From an uncultured Eubacteriales bacterium (GTDB lineage Bacteria; Bacillota; Clostridia; Oscillospirales; CAG-272): a stretch of DNA of 6,476 nucleotides. The position numbers and the translations under genes were made by a program. The stretch is taken from contig URZF01000090.1 in assembly GCA_900552255.1 (NCBI GenBank), positions 1-6,476 on the forward strand. Direction: 5' to 3'. Positions 1 to 6,476 of the stretch are shown here, in pieces (position 1 is the stretch's first letter; each line of letters opens with the position of its first letter). Under the pieces are notes generated by a model. It had not been told where the DNA came from and did no database searches. It saw nothing but the letters and a program-made list of their open reading frames with translations.

Positions 1-6
1 GGAAAA

Positions 7-1986
7 TCAATAATCGATGACCACCATCTGATGACACTCGAATTTATCCACCGTATAGGTCAGAACTCCGTCGTCGTAGTCGAATTCGATATCCCGCATC
101 TGCGGTGCGAGATAGACTCTTTTCGGCTTCACATAGAGCTTCAGCGATACCTCGGTATTATAGATCGGGATCAAATCCTCGATGATCTCCGTGCGTTCCC
201 CGCGCTTGACGGGAGCTGCATACAGAAGATGATTGACATAGCGATGCTCCGCTTCCTGCCTCATCAGCGTCACAACGCCTTGCGCCGGAAGATTGGTCGT
301 GAGCGTTTTGTCCTCGCCGAGCAGCAGGTCCAGCACATGCGTGACGGTCTCACGGGCGATGAGAGAGCCCATTTTCGCATATTCGGTGAAAATATTGTAA
401 GCGATGTAAGCGCCGTCCCGTCCGAGCGTGATCGCCGGATATGTCTTTGAACTATCGTTCGGCGTCTGCGCATGACTGGAAAAGTGCTCAACCGTTCTCG
501 CAAAATACGGATCCTCGCGTACTCCGATCACCTCGCCCGTCGCGCGAATTTCCGAAGACGGCTCATAAATGGCATAAGGAGCGTTCCAAAGCCCGTTCAT
601 CTCAAATTTCGGACGAAGATAGCTCGGCGTAAACTTCGCCTTCCCAACATATTCCGCGCCGAGATCGAAGGCAAAGCCGCGTCCGTCGGCATAGAGAGCG
701 GATTCGCCGGAAGCGAGGATTTTCCCGCCGCCGCGGACGAAAGCCGCGAGCTTTTCCGCGATCTCGTCGTCGATCAGAGAATCGTCCGTCATGATAATGA
801 CCTTATATTTATCGAAATCTCCTTCGATATCGACGACGTCAAAAAGATATTTGCCCTCCAAAAGGATTCTGGATGCGCCGGCGCTTCCCTTCCAGGAATT
901 GCGTCCGGGCGGACACTCCGACGGGTGCATGTGATGGAACACAGCCTCCTGCGCAAGCACCGCCACATCGGCGACCGCCTCCACATGATCGCACCACGGC
1001 TCCTTTTCCTCCACCTCGGCATAGGCCGCGCCGATCAGCTTATAGGTCGCCTCCTCCATAAAGCCGAGCGGGTGCATCTGATCGCCGATGGAACACTTCG
1101 CACCGTTTGCAAGCGAGAGCGCCGCCTCATAGCGGAGTGCGTTGGGATGCTTGAAGCCGCCGAATTCCCCCCAGCTGCGGTGGAATTTTCCCGTCATGCC
1201 GAGATATTCCATGCCAAGCGTTCTGGCATATGCTGCGGAAAGCGGGAAATGATCGTATCCCCAGCCGCCGGTCGGCAGGCTTTCCAGCTCCAAGTGGGTA
1301 TTGGCGTGCGCAAAATCGCGGTTCCCGATCTCGAGATGGCCGGCGTTCTGAAATACCGGCAGTCCCGGACGGATTTTATCGACCGTTTCGCGAACGCGCC
1401 GCGCGTAATTCAGATACGTTTCGACCGCGAGACGATAGGCGTTTTCCGGATCGTAAGGGTCGAGTCCGCGCTCGCGCATCGTGCGAATGCACGTCTGGCA
1501 GTAGCAAGGAATGACGGCGACGATATCGAGAAAAATGCCGTCCGCATCGTAGTTTTCGCATACCTCCTCAATCTGAGCGAGCAGATAATCGAGATACGGC
1601 GTATTGAAACAGAATCTGTGATAGCCGGGACGTGCAAAATCCGGCGTCCATGCGAGCGACTCATCCGCATTGCGGATCAGCCATTCGGGATGACGGCGCG
1701 CCGTCTTCTCGTCAAGACCTGCGGAAAGATATACCGGCGTTTTTACACCAATCTCATGCGCCGCCTCGATTTCGGCGCCGAGAAGATCGAAATCCAGCCC
1801 CGGATGCATTTCATTCGCCTCGGACGGATGATACGCCCACCCGTGATGGCATTTTGAAAATACCGTGATCGAATCCACATGACCGATTTTGAGCGCACGC
1901 TGGAACTGTTCCTTTGAAAATTTGCTTCCGATCCCCGCAAGGCACTCGCTTGTATGAAAATCGAGATGAACCTGTCTGAATTTCAT
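7..1986 (-). CDS. Putative intracellular alpha-L-fucosidase, GH151-like (GHL6 barrel plus beta-galactosidase trimerisation-like domain)
   Basis: This 659-residue protein is probably a glycoside hydrolase that removes alpha-L-fucose from imported oligosaccharides. It has no signal peptide or membrane segment, so it should act in the cytoplasm. Residues about 1-330 look like a TIM barrel of the hypothetical glycosyl hydrolase 6 type. They carry DGIFLD (149-154), the cysteines C126/C161/C163/C166, the ELESLP and GGWGYDHFP stretch (233-248) and HRSWGEFGGFK (269-279). Residues about 335-555 resemble the Rossmann-like trimerisation domain of GH42 beta-galactosidases, with alternating strands and helices and GGGKILASGES (419-429). 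Residues about 570-659 look like a small beta domain. Asp154 is the likely nucleophile and Glu274 a possible acid/base; both are inferences from position. The ATG is fixed by a strong ribosome binding site 7 nt upstream. The gene follows infB by 12 nt and ends in TGA at 9-7. Fold assignment is fairly secure. Fucose specificity is recalled from family resemblance and less certain; another exo-glycosidase activity is possible. Confidence 0.72.
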   Translation of the reverse strand: MKFRQVHLDFHTSECLAGIGSKFSKEQFQRALKIGHVDSITVFSKCHHGWAYHPSEANEMHPGLDFDLLGAEIEAAHEIGVKTPVYLSAGLDEKTARRHPEWLIRNADESLAWTPDFARPGYHRFCFNTPYLDYLLAQIEEVCENYDADGIFLDIVAVIPCYCQTCIRTMRERGLDPYDPENAYRLAVETYLNYARRVRETVDKIRPGLPVFQNAGHLEIGNRDFAHANTHLELESLPTGGWGYDHFPLSAAYARTLGMEYLGMTGKFHRSWGEFGGFKHPNALRYEAALSLANGAKCSIGDQMHPLGFMEEATYKLIGAAYAEVEEKEPWCDHVEAVADVAVLAQEAVFHHMHPSECPPGRNSWKGSAGASRILLEGKYLFDVVDIEGDFDKYKVIIMTDDSLIDDEIAEKLAAFVRGGGKILASGESALYADGRGFAFDLGAEYVGKAKFTPSYLRPKFEMNGLWNAPYAIYEPSSEIRATGEVIGVREDPYFARTVEHFSSHAQTPNDSSKTYPAITLGRDGAYIAYNIFTEYAKMGSLIARETVTHVLDLLLGEDKTLTTNLPAQGVVTLMRQEAEHRYVNHLLYAAPVKRGERTEIIEDLIPIYNTEVSLKLYVKPKRVYLAPQMRDIEFDYDDGVLTYTVDKFECHQMVVIDY

Positions 1987-1992
1987 CGAAAA

Positions 1993-2000
1993 TCTCCTTT
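1993..2000 (-). promoter_or_regulatory. Ribosome binding site of the glycosidase gene, overlapping the infB stop
   Basis: On the minus strand the sequence reads TAAAGGAGATTTTCGATG. TAA is the infB stop codon and AAAGGAGA is a near-consensus Shine-Dalgarno site whose first two bases belong to that stop. Seven bases (ATTTTCG) separate AGGAG from the ATG. This decides the start of the glycosidase and implies that ribosomes finishing infB can re-initiate on it. Confidence 0.85.
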
Positions 2001-4584
2001 ACCGTTCCACCTGCTCCATGACATAGGCTTCGAGAACGTCTTTTTCTTTGATATCGTTGAATTTGTCGAGCCCGACGCCGCATTCGTAGCCGGAAGCCAC
2101 CTCTTTTACATCGTCCTTGAAGCGGCGCAGAGAGGAAATCTTATCCTCAAAGATGATCACGCCGTCACGGATCACGCGGATCAAGGATGCGCGCGTGATT
2201 TTGCCGTCCGTCACATAGGAACCGGCGATCATGCCCACGTTCGGCACATGGATCGTCTGTCTGACCTCCGCATGACCGAGAACCACCTCGCGGTAGACCG
2301 GCTTCAGCATTCCCTTGATCGCGGCGGTGATCTCCTCGATACACTCATAAATGATACGATAGGTGCGGATATCCACGCCCTGCAAAGCCGCCGAATCCAG
2401 CGCCGCCTTATCGGGACGTACATTGAAGCCCACGATGATGGCGTTGGAAGCGGATGCCAGCATGACGTCTCCTTCGATGATACCGCCGACGCCGGTATGG
2501 ATGACATTGACTTTTACTTCTTCGTTGCCAAGCTTCTCAAGCGACGCCTTGACTGCCTCCGCGGAGCCCTTCACGTCCGCCTTGACGATGATATTGAGAT
2601 CCTTCACGCCGTCGCGCATCTGCGCAAAGAGGTCGTCGAGATTGACCTTTGCATTGGCCTTGAAAACCTCTTCCTTTTCCTTTTGGCGGCGCTGCTCGGC
2701 AAGCTCCTTCGCCATACGCTCATCCTCGACGGCGCAAAGCTCGTCGCCCGCCGACGGAACCGAATCCAGTCCGATGATTTCCACCGGCACGGAGGGGCCT
2801 GCGGATTTGATCTGCTTGCCCTTGTCGTCGCTCATCGCGCGCACACGTCCGACGGCCGTACCGACGATAACGGTATCGCCCGCGTGAAGCGTGCCGTTCT
2901 GAACGAGAACGGTCGCAACCGGACCGCGGCCGCGGTCGAGTTTCGCCTCGATCACGATACCTTTGGCGCGGCGGTCCGGATTCGCCTTAAACTCTTTCAT
3001 TTCCGCGACAAGCAGGACCATCTCAAGAAGCTCCGGGATTCCCTTTTTGGTGAGTGCGGAAACGGGAACGCAGATCGTATCGCCGCCCCATTCCTCCGGC
3101 ACCAGATCGTATTTCGTCAGCTCCTGCTTGATTGCCTCCGGATTGGCGCTGGGCTTGTCGATCTTGTTGATCGCCACAATGATGGAAATGCCCGCCGCCT
3201 TCGCGTGGTTGATCGCCTCCACCGTCTGCGGCATGATGCCGTCGTCGGCGGCGACGACAAGAATCGCAATATCCGTGGACTTCGCGCCTCTCGCGCGCAT
3301 CGCCGTAAACGCTTCGTGTCCCGGCGTGTCAAGGAACGTGATCTCCTCTCCGTTGCAGTTCACGCGGTATGCGCCGATATGCTGGGTGATGCCGCCCGCC
3401 TCGCCTGCCGTCACATGCGTGTTGCGGATGGCGTCGAGCAGCGAGGTCTTACCGTGATCGACATGTCCCATCACGCAGACGACGGGAGGACGGGTAATAA
3501 GCGACGCGGGATCATCGTCGGCCTCGTCGAAAAGCTTCTCCTCGATGGTGACGACGACCTCTTTTGTCACCTTTGCGCCGAGCTCGTCGGCAACAAGATA
3601 TGCCGTATCGTAATCGATTACCTGATTGACGGTCGCCATGACGCCCATCATCATAAGCTTCTTTACGACCTCGCTCGCAGTGACTTTTAACTTTGCCGCA
3701 AGCTCCGATACGATGATTTCATCCGGAATGGATACGGAAAGCTGCGTCTTTTTGATCTCGGTCTTCTTGAATTTGCTATTGAAGCTTTTATTGGTTTTAT
3801 CCTTATTCCCTTTGGCATACGGATTATAATTCTGCTGCTTTTTCAGCTTCTGCCTGTCGGGCGTCATATTGTTTCTGCGCGCGCTTTCCGGAACAAAGCT
3901 TTCAAGCCGCTCGTCGTATTTGGAAAGATCCACGGTCGTCGTTCTCGTATCGACGATACGGGTGGTTTTCGGCGCGACAGGACGCTGTTCCTTCTTCTCC
4001 TTCGACTTCTGCGGCTGAGGCTGCGGAATCGGGCGCTGAGGCTGAGCAGGAGCGGACTGCGCCGGACGCTGAGGCTGCTGTGCCGCCTGAGGCTGCGTAT
4101 GCTGCGCTGGACGCGGCTGTGCGGACTGCTGCGGCTTGGATTCCTGTGGTCTTTGCCGATTCGGCTCCTGATGGCGCTGGAATTTGGAGGCGTCGTAAGC
4201 GGGCTTGCGTTCCGTCTCCGTTTTTGCCGCGGGAGCGGAGGACGCTGCCGGCTTCTCCCCTATTTCTTTGCTTTCCGTAACCACGGCAGCCGGTTTTTCC
4301 GGGCTCTCCGCAGCCCGCGCGGTCTTTTCCTCCGGCTTCAGAGCTTCCTCCTTCACCTTCGGTCTCTCGATATCCGCTTTGCCTGCGAGATAATCCGACA
4401 TATTGGTAATCTGATGCTCCGCGGTCAGCCGGTCAAAGAAAATCGAAAATTCATCCGAATCCACAGCTCCGGAAGTTTTCTTTTCAATGCCGGCGAGCGC
4501 AAGAATATCGACGATATCCTTACTTTTTATATTGAAATCCTTGGCAAGCACGCTGATTTTTGTTTGATTTTGATTGATCGCCAT
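1999..4584 (-). CDS. infB: Translation initiation factor IF-2
   Basis: IF2 is the GTPase that brings formyl-Met-tRNA to the 30S subunit and promotes 50S joining. The 861-residue protein has an N-terminal IF2_N helical domain (about 8-58), a disordered Ala/Glu/Pro then Gln/Pro-rich linker (about 70-270) and a second IF2_N domain (about 281-336). The GTPase domain follows, with G1 GHVDHGKT (373-380), switch I GGITQHIG (397-404), G3 DTPGH (419-423), G4 NKID (473-476) and G5 SAL (509-511). Domains II, III and the C-terminal fMet-tRNA-binding domain run to the end, and no G motif is damaged. The start is the ATG at 4584, preceded by AAAGGA with 8-nt spacing. The frame stays open upstream to 4695, but that extension lies inside ylxQ and is not IF2-like. 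At 861 residues it is longer than the roughly 716 of Bacillus subtilis; the extra length is mostly linker. The stop is TAA. Confidence 0.98.
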   Translation of the reverse strand: MAINQNQTKISVLAKDFNIKSKDIVDILALAGIEKKTSGAVDSDEFSIFFDRLTAEHQITNMSDYLAGKADIERPKVKEEALKPEEKTARAAESPEKPAAVVTESKEIGEKPAASSAPAAKTETERKPAYDASKFQRHQEPNRQRPQESKPQQSAQPRPAQHTQPQAAQQPQRPAQSAPAQPQRPIPQPQPQKSKEKKEQRPVAPKTTRIVDTRTTTVDLSKYDERLESFVPESARRNNMTPDRQKLKKQQNYNPYAKGNKDKTNKSFNSKFKKTEIKKTQLSVSIPDEIIVSELAAKLKVTASEVVKKLMMMGVMATVNQVIDYDTAYLVADELGAKVTKEVVVTIEEKLFDEADDDPASLITRPPVVCVMGHVDHGKTSLLDAIRNTHVTAGEAGGITQHIGAYRVNCNGEEITFLDTPGHEAFTAMRARGAKSTDIAILVVAADDGIMPQTVEAINHAKAAGISIIVAINKIDKPSANPEAIKQELTKYDLVPEEWGGDTICVPVSALTKKGIPELLEMVLLVAEMKEFKANPDRRAKGIVIEAKLDRGRGPVATVLVQNGTLHAGDTVIVGTAVGRVRAMSDDKGKQIKSAGPSVPVEIIGLDSVPSAGDELCAVEDERMAKELAEQRRQKEKEEVFKANAKVNLDDLFAQMRDGVKDLNIIVKADVKGSAEAVKASLEKLGNEEVKVNVIHTGVGGIIEGDVMLASASNAIIVGFNVRPDKAALDSAALQGVDIRTYRIIYECIEEITAAIKGMLKPVYREVVLGHAEVRQTIHVPNVGMIAGSYVTDGKITRASLIRVIRDGVIIFEDKISSLRRFKDDVKEVASGYECGVGLDKFNDIKEKDVLEAYVMEQVER
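4009..4179 (-). repeat. Imperfect Gln/Pro-coding repeats in the IF2 linker
   Basis: This stretch encodes IF2 residues 136-192, where I count 19 Gln and 14 Pro in 57 residues. On the plus strand the 9-mer ctgaggctg occurs exactly four times, starting at 4015, 4036, 4069 and 4087. Its complement CAGCCTCAG reads Gln-Pro-Gln in frame. The spacings of 21, 33 and 18 are all multiples of three. A second 9-mer, gcggactgc, occurs at 4052 and 4121 (69 apart). The protein shows this as recurring QPQRP units (170-174 and 181-185). The pattern fits in-frame slippage or unequal exchange in an unstructured linker. Confidence 0.75.
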
Positions 4585-4592
4585 GTTTTCAT

Positions 4593-4598
4593 TCCTTT
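4593..4598 (-). promoter_or_regulatory. Ribosome binding site of infB
   Basis: The minus strand reads AAAGGAATGAAAACATG. AAAGGA lies 8 nt before the ATG at 4584-4582. The ATG at 4592 abuts the site with no spacing and is out of frame, so it is not the start. The site lies in the 25-nt gap after ylxQ and supports the short form of infB over an upstream in-frame start inside ylxQ. Confidence 0.8.
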
Positions 4599-4609
4599 CA
4601 CTCGGTACG

Positions 4610-4924
4610 TTATAGATTGCGGCAGATGAGCTCTGACAAATTTTTATCGGTGATCCCCACACATGCGGCATATGGCTTTCCGATTGCCGCGCCAAGCTCT
4701 TCCTTCGACGTCTCGCAAATCATTAGCCGGATACCGTGATGGGTACAGCAGTCTGAGATTCTTTTCGCGGTATTGTCCGAAACGTCGTTTGAAGAAACCA
4801 CGGATATGACCTTTCCCTGCCGAATGGCGTCACAGACCATATCGGTGCCCGCGATAAGCGCTCCGGCCTTTTTAGCAAGACCGATCCGAAAAAGCATTTG
4901 TTTTATATTCGTTGGCTTATTCAT
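4610..4924 (-). CDS. ylxQ: YlxQ, L7Ae/L30e-family RNA-binding protein
   Basis: This is a 104-residue protein of the ribosomal L7Ae/L30e/S12e/Gadd45 family, encoded as usual between ylxR and infB. Family members bind RNA, some of them kink-turns; the exact cellular job of YlxQ is not settled. Recognisable parts are [15 protein letters not shown] (14-28), where family members have a similar GLA-x-(R/K)AG...SGE/GT stretch. [10 protein letters not shown] (51-60) follows, and [16 protein letters not shown] (81-96) matches the family's C-terminal IGK...VAVTDK signature. The length is normal. The ATG at 4924 overlaps the ylxR stop in an ATGA junction. No strong Shine-Dalgarno precedes it, so translation probably depends on coupling to ylxR. 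The acidic position often seen after SG in Bacillus YlxQ is Thr here (AGTD), closer to the GT found in the relative YbxF. Confidence 0.92.
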   Translation of the reverse strand: MNKPTNIKQMLFRIGLAKKAGALIAGTDMVCDAIRQGKVISVVSSNDVSDNTAKRISDCCTHHGIRLMICETSKEELGAAIGKPYAACVGITDKNLSELICRNL

Positions 4925-5199
4925 GCGCGGTTATTTTCTATTTCAAGCTCGAGCTTTTCCAATATTTCGTCTGGGATCCTGCATTCCAAGCTCGTCTCCA
5001 AACGCTTTCTCGCCTTTTTCAGACAAGCCTTTGACGGACATATATACGCGCCGCGTCCGGATTTTTTGCCGGTGCGGTCAATCTCGATCCCGCCTCCGTC
5101 CGGAAGCCTCACGACGCGGATCAGCTCGTTTTTCGCTTTTTTCTCGGAGCATCCGATACATTTACGCTCCGGGACCTTCTTTTTTACAGAATTCGGCAA
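4921..5199 (-). CDS. ylxR: YlxR/RnpM (DUF448), RNase P modulator family
   Basis: This small basic RNA-binding protein has 92 residues, typical of the family. The Bacillus homologue, renamed RnpM, has been reported to bind RNase P RNA and modulate its activity. The hallmark VPERKCIGC (9-17) is followed by LIRVVR (26-31), DGGGIEID (34-41) and GRGAYIC (48-54). Cys14, Cys17, Cys54 and Cys59 form C-x2-C and C-x4-C pairs. The start is TTG at 5199-5197. The frame is closed upstream by the nusA stop at 5220, and of the codons between that stop and the VPERKC motif, TTG is the only usable initiator. A GGAGGAGGG site sits at good spacing. An ATG at 5206 is out of frame and gives only a 14-codon peptide. 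The gene begins 18 nt after nusA and overlaps ylxQ by 4 nt (ATGA). Confidence 0.96.
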   Translation of the reverse strand: MPNSVKKKVPERKCIGCSEKKAKNELIRVVRLPDGGGIEIDRTGKKSGRGAYICPSKACLKKARKRLETSLECRIPDEILEKLELEIENNRA

Positions 5200-5206
5200 A
5201 GCGCAT

Positions 5207-5215
5207 CCCTCCTCC
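5207..5215 (-). promoter_or_regulatory. Ribosome binding site of ylxR, deciding a TTG start
   Basis: The minus strand reads GGAGGAGGGATGCGCTTTG. The strong Shine-Dalgarno GGAGGAGG ends 8 nt before the TTG that opens ylxR. The intervening ATG lies only one base after the site, too close for normal initiation, and is in another frame. Confidence 0.85.
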
Positions 5216-5217
5216 GC

Positions 5218-6243
5218 TCATACGGTCTTGATATCGATTTTGTACCCGGTAAGTCTTGCCGCGAGTCTGGCGTTCTGCCCTTCCTTGCCGATGGCCAGCG
5301 ACAGCTGATCAGGAGCGACGATGACGCGGCAGCTCCGTTCACCGTCCATGGCAACGCTTTTCACGGACGCAGGCGAGAGCGCCGCCAAAACATATTCCTC
5401 AGGCTGCTCGCTGTATTTTACGATGTCGATCTTCTCTCCGTGAAGCTCGTTCAAAATGCTCGAAATTCTTCCGCCTCGGTTTCCGATGCAGGCTCCGACC
5501 GGATCCACATTCTCATCTCGGCTTTCCACCGCCATTTTGGTGCGTGAGCCCGCTTCTCTTGCGATCCCCTTGATCACGACGGTACCGTCCTGGATCTCCG
5601 GGACCTCAAGCTCAAAAAGCCGCTTGACAAGTCCGAAATGCGTGCGGGAAAGCGTCACGATCGGTCCCTTGATTTCGTTTTTCACTTCCATCACGAACAC
5701 CTTGATATGTTCGCCGACCTCAAATTCCTCTCCGGGAATCTGTTCTCCTTTGAGAAGCACCGCCTCGCTCGTTCCGGTATCGACCACGACATTGCCGTTC
5801 TGAGGATCGATCTTGACGACGGTCGCCGTGATGACCTCCTCTTTTTTGCTCTCGTATTCCCTGATCATCATGGAGCGTTCCGCTTCGCGGATCCCCTGAA
5901 TGATCACCTGCTTTGCCGTCTGCGCGCTGATACGGCCGAAATTCTTGGTTTTCACCTCAAATTCCGCAACGCCTCCGAGCGTATACCTGCGGCTGACCTT
6001 TTTTGCCTCCTCGAGCGATATTTCCGTTTCCGGATCCTCCACGGTCTCCACGATGTTCTTGAGCTGATAAACCTTTACGTCTTTTTTCACCGGATCCAGC
6101 ACGACACGTACATTGCTGTTGCCCCCGCTGTCTTTTTTATAGGCGCTGATCAGCGCCGCCTCCACTCTTTCGAGCATATATTCTTTCGGGATGCCGCGCT
6201 CCTTTTCCAGCGCCTCGAGCGCGTTAAAAAATTCGGTGTTCAT
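5218..6243 (-). CDS. nusA: Transcription termination/antitermination factor NusA
   Basis: NusA binds RNA polymerase and nascent RNA, stimulating pausing and hairpin-dependent termination and serving antitermination on rRNA operons. The 341-residue protein has the N-terminal polymerase-binding domain (about 1-128, starting MNTEFFNALEALEKE). An S1 RNA-binding domain follows (about 135-200, EVITATVVKID...GPIVTLSRTH). Two KH domains come next: KH1 has the loop IGNRGGRI (253-260), and KH2 has IGKEGQNARLAARLTG (318-333). It ends just after KH2, as in Firmicutes, and lacks the C-terminal acidic repeats of Escherichia coli NusA, so it is not truncated. The ATG at 6243 overlaps the rimP stop (ATGA). 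AAGGAAGG at 6263-6256 lies 12 nt upstream, a somewhat long spacing. The TGA stop at 5220-5218 is in the same frame as the following ylxR. Confidence 0.98.
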   Translation of the reverse strand: MNTEFFNALEALEKERGIPKEYMLERVEAALISAYKKDSGGNSNVRVVLDPVKKDVKVYQLKNIVETVEDPETEISLEEAKKVSRRYTLGGVAEFEVKTKNFGRISAQTAKQVIIQGIREAERSMMIREYESKKEEVITATVVKIDPQNGNVVVDTGTSEAVLLKGEQIPGEEFEVGEHIKVFVMEVKNEIKGPIVTLSRTHFGLVKRLFELEVPEIQDGTVVIKGIAREAGSRTKMAVESRDENVDPVGACIGNRGGRISSILNELHGEKIDIVKYSEQPEEYVLAALSPASVKSVAMDGERSCRVIVAPDQLSLAIGKEGQNARLAARLTGYKIDIKTV

Positions 6244-6476
6244 TTTTCCGTTGTACCTTCCTTACTGTTAGATTGAGCAAAATCGTAAACCGTCTGAATC
6301 TTGGATATTTTCTCCGACGGTATCGTTATCTTTTCGGTGCCGCACAAAATCGTGACGGCTTTTCCGTCATAAGCCTCAAGCTTTCCGCCGTAAGCTTTCT
6401 TTTTCCTTTCGTCGGGAGCAAAAAGCCTGATTTCCACATCGCAGCCGATCGATGCCGCGAAATGCTCCGGCCGCCG
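6240..6476 (-). CDS. rimP: Ribosome maturation factor RimP, C-terminal part (cut by window edge)
   Basis: Only the last 78 codons and the stop are present; the frame is open to the window edge at 6476 and the true start lies outside. RimP assists late assembly of the 30S subunit. The visible part begins RRPEHFAASIGCDVEIRLFA. This matches the segment after the family's GLERPL motif, where a helix ending in F-x-x-x-x-G leads into the C-terminal SH3-like barrel. It continues with a basic loop (ERKKKAYGG) and LEAYDGKAVTI, the usual G-x-L-x-x-x-D-G-x-V pattern of that barrel. The GTG at 6437 is an internal valine, not a start. The position directly upstream of nusA, overlapping it by ATGA, is the standard place for rimP and supports the call. 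Confidence 0.93.
   Translation of the reverse strand, partial: RRPEHFAASIGCDVEIRLFAPDERKKKAYGGKLEAYDGKAVTILCGTEKITIPSEKISKIQTVYDFAQSNSKEGTTEK

Noticed and set aside
472..1857. Long plus-strand open frame of 461 codons opposite the glycosidase
   Set aside because: It lies wholly antisense to a recognisable enzyme, its translation shows no family motif and is rich in Arg/His/Ile from reversed codons, and no ribosome binding site or neighbour supports it. It reflects codon bias of the real gene.
1954..3690. Plus-strand open frame of 578 codons opposite infB
   Set aside because: It is antisense to the highly conserved GTPase and C-terminal domains of IF2. Its composition, full of Asp, His, Arg and Leu, is that of a mirrored coding frame, and it has no recognisable domain.
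3652..3867. Internal start sites in infB for shorter IF2 forms (as in Escherichia coli), at Met240 or Met311-313
   Set aside because: Met240 has only a purine run about 17 nt upstream, and the Met311-313 cluster has only a weak AAAGAAG very close to it. Neither is good enough to claim an isoform.
4585..4695. Upstream in-frame start adding 37 residues to IF2
   Set aside because: The extension would overlap ylxQ, does not resemble the IF2 N-terminus, and the ATG at 4584 has its own ribosome binding site and begins the typical IF2_N domain.
6435..6437. GTG as the start of a 65-codon small gene upstream of nusA
   Set aside because: The frame continues upstream to the window edge and encodes RimP-like sequence, so the GTG is an internal valine of a gene cut by the window.
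1..6476. Promoters, terminators, tRNAs, riboswitches, CRISPR, insertion sequences or att sites
   Set aside because: No intergenic gap exceeds 25 nt, and I saw no hairpin followed by a T-run, no tandem spaced repeats, no transposase and no tRNA-like sequence. Six bases remain beyond the glycosidase stop, too few to judge a terminator.

Overview
All six genes in this window lie on the minus strand and read from the right edge to the left edge. Five of them are the standard bacterial transcription/translation cluster rimP-nusA-ylxR(rnpM)-ylxQ-infB. The sixth, directly downstream of infB, is a sugar-cleaving enzyme of the alpha-L-fucosidase type (GH151-like). This gene order, a short NusA that ends right after its second KH domain, strong purine-rich Shine-Dalgarno sites and a TTG start all point to a Firmicute. 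A moderate-GC anaerobic Clostridia-type gut bacterium is my best guess. That lineage is an inference; no rRNA or other marker is present.

Layout, in the direction of transcription: the C-terminal 78 codons of rimP (6476-6240, cut by the window edge); nusA (6243-5218), overlapping rimP by an ATGA junction; ylxR (5199-4921), 18 nt after nusA and starting at TTG; ylxQ (4924-4610), overlapping ylxR by another ATGA; infB (4584-1999) after a 25-nt gap; and the glycosidase (1986-7) after a 12-nt gap, with its ribosome binding site built over the infB stop codon. There is almost no non-coding DNA. No gap exceeds 25 nt, and I see no promoter, terminator, tRNA, CRISPR array or insertion sequence. The cluster's promoter should lie upstream of rimP and its end beyond position 1, both outside the window.

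The first five genes work together in making and using the translation machinery. RimP matures the 30S subunit. NusA controls pausing, termination and antitermination of RNA polymerase. YlxR and YlxQ are small RNA-binding proteins. IF2 joins initiator tRNA and the ribosomal subunits. The glycosidase has no known link to these roles. It appears to share their transcript where many Firmicutes carry rbfA, which makes it the most unusual point of the window. Smaller points of interest are a repeat-driven Gln/Pro-rich linker in IF2, a TTG start with an out-of-frame ATG decoy, and a GH42-like cysteine cluster in the glycosidase. I found no evidence of a wholly new biological system.
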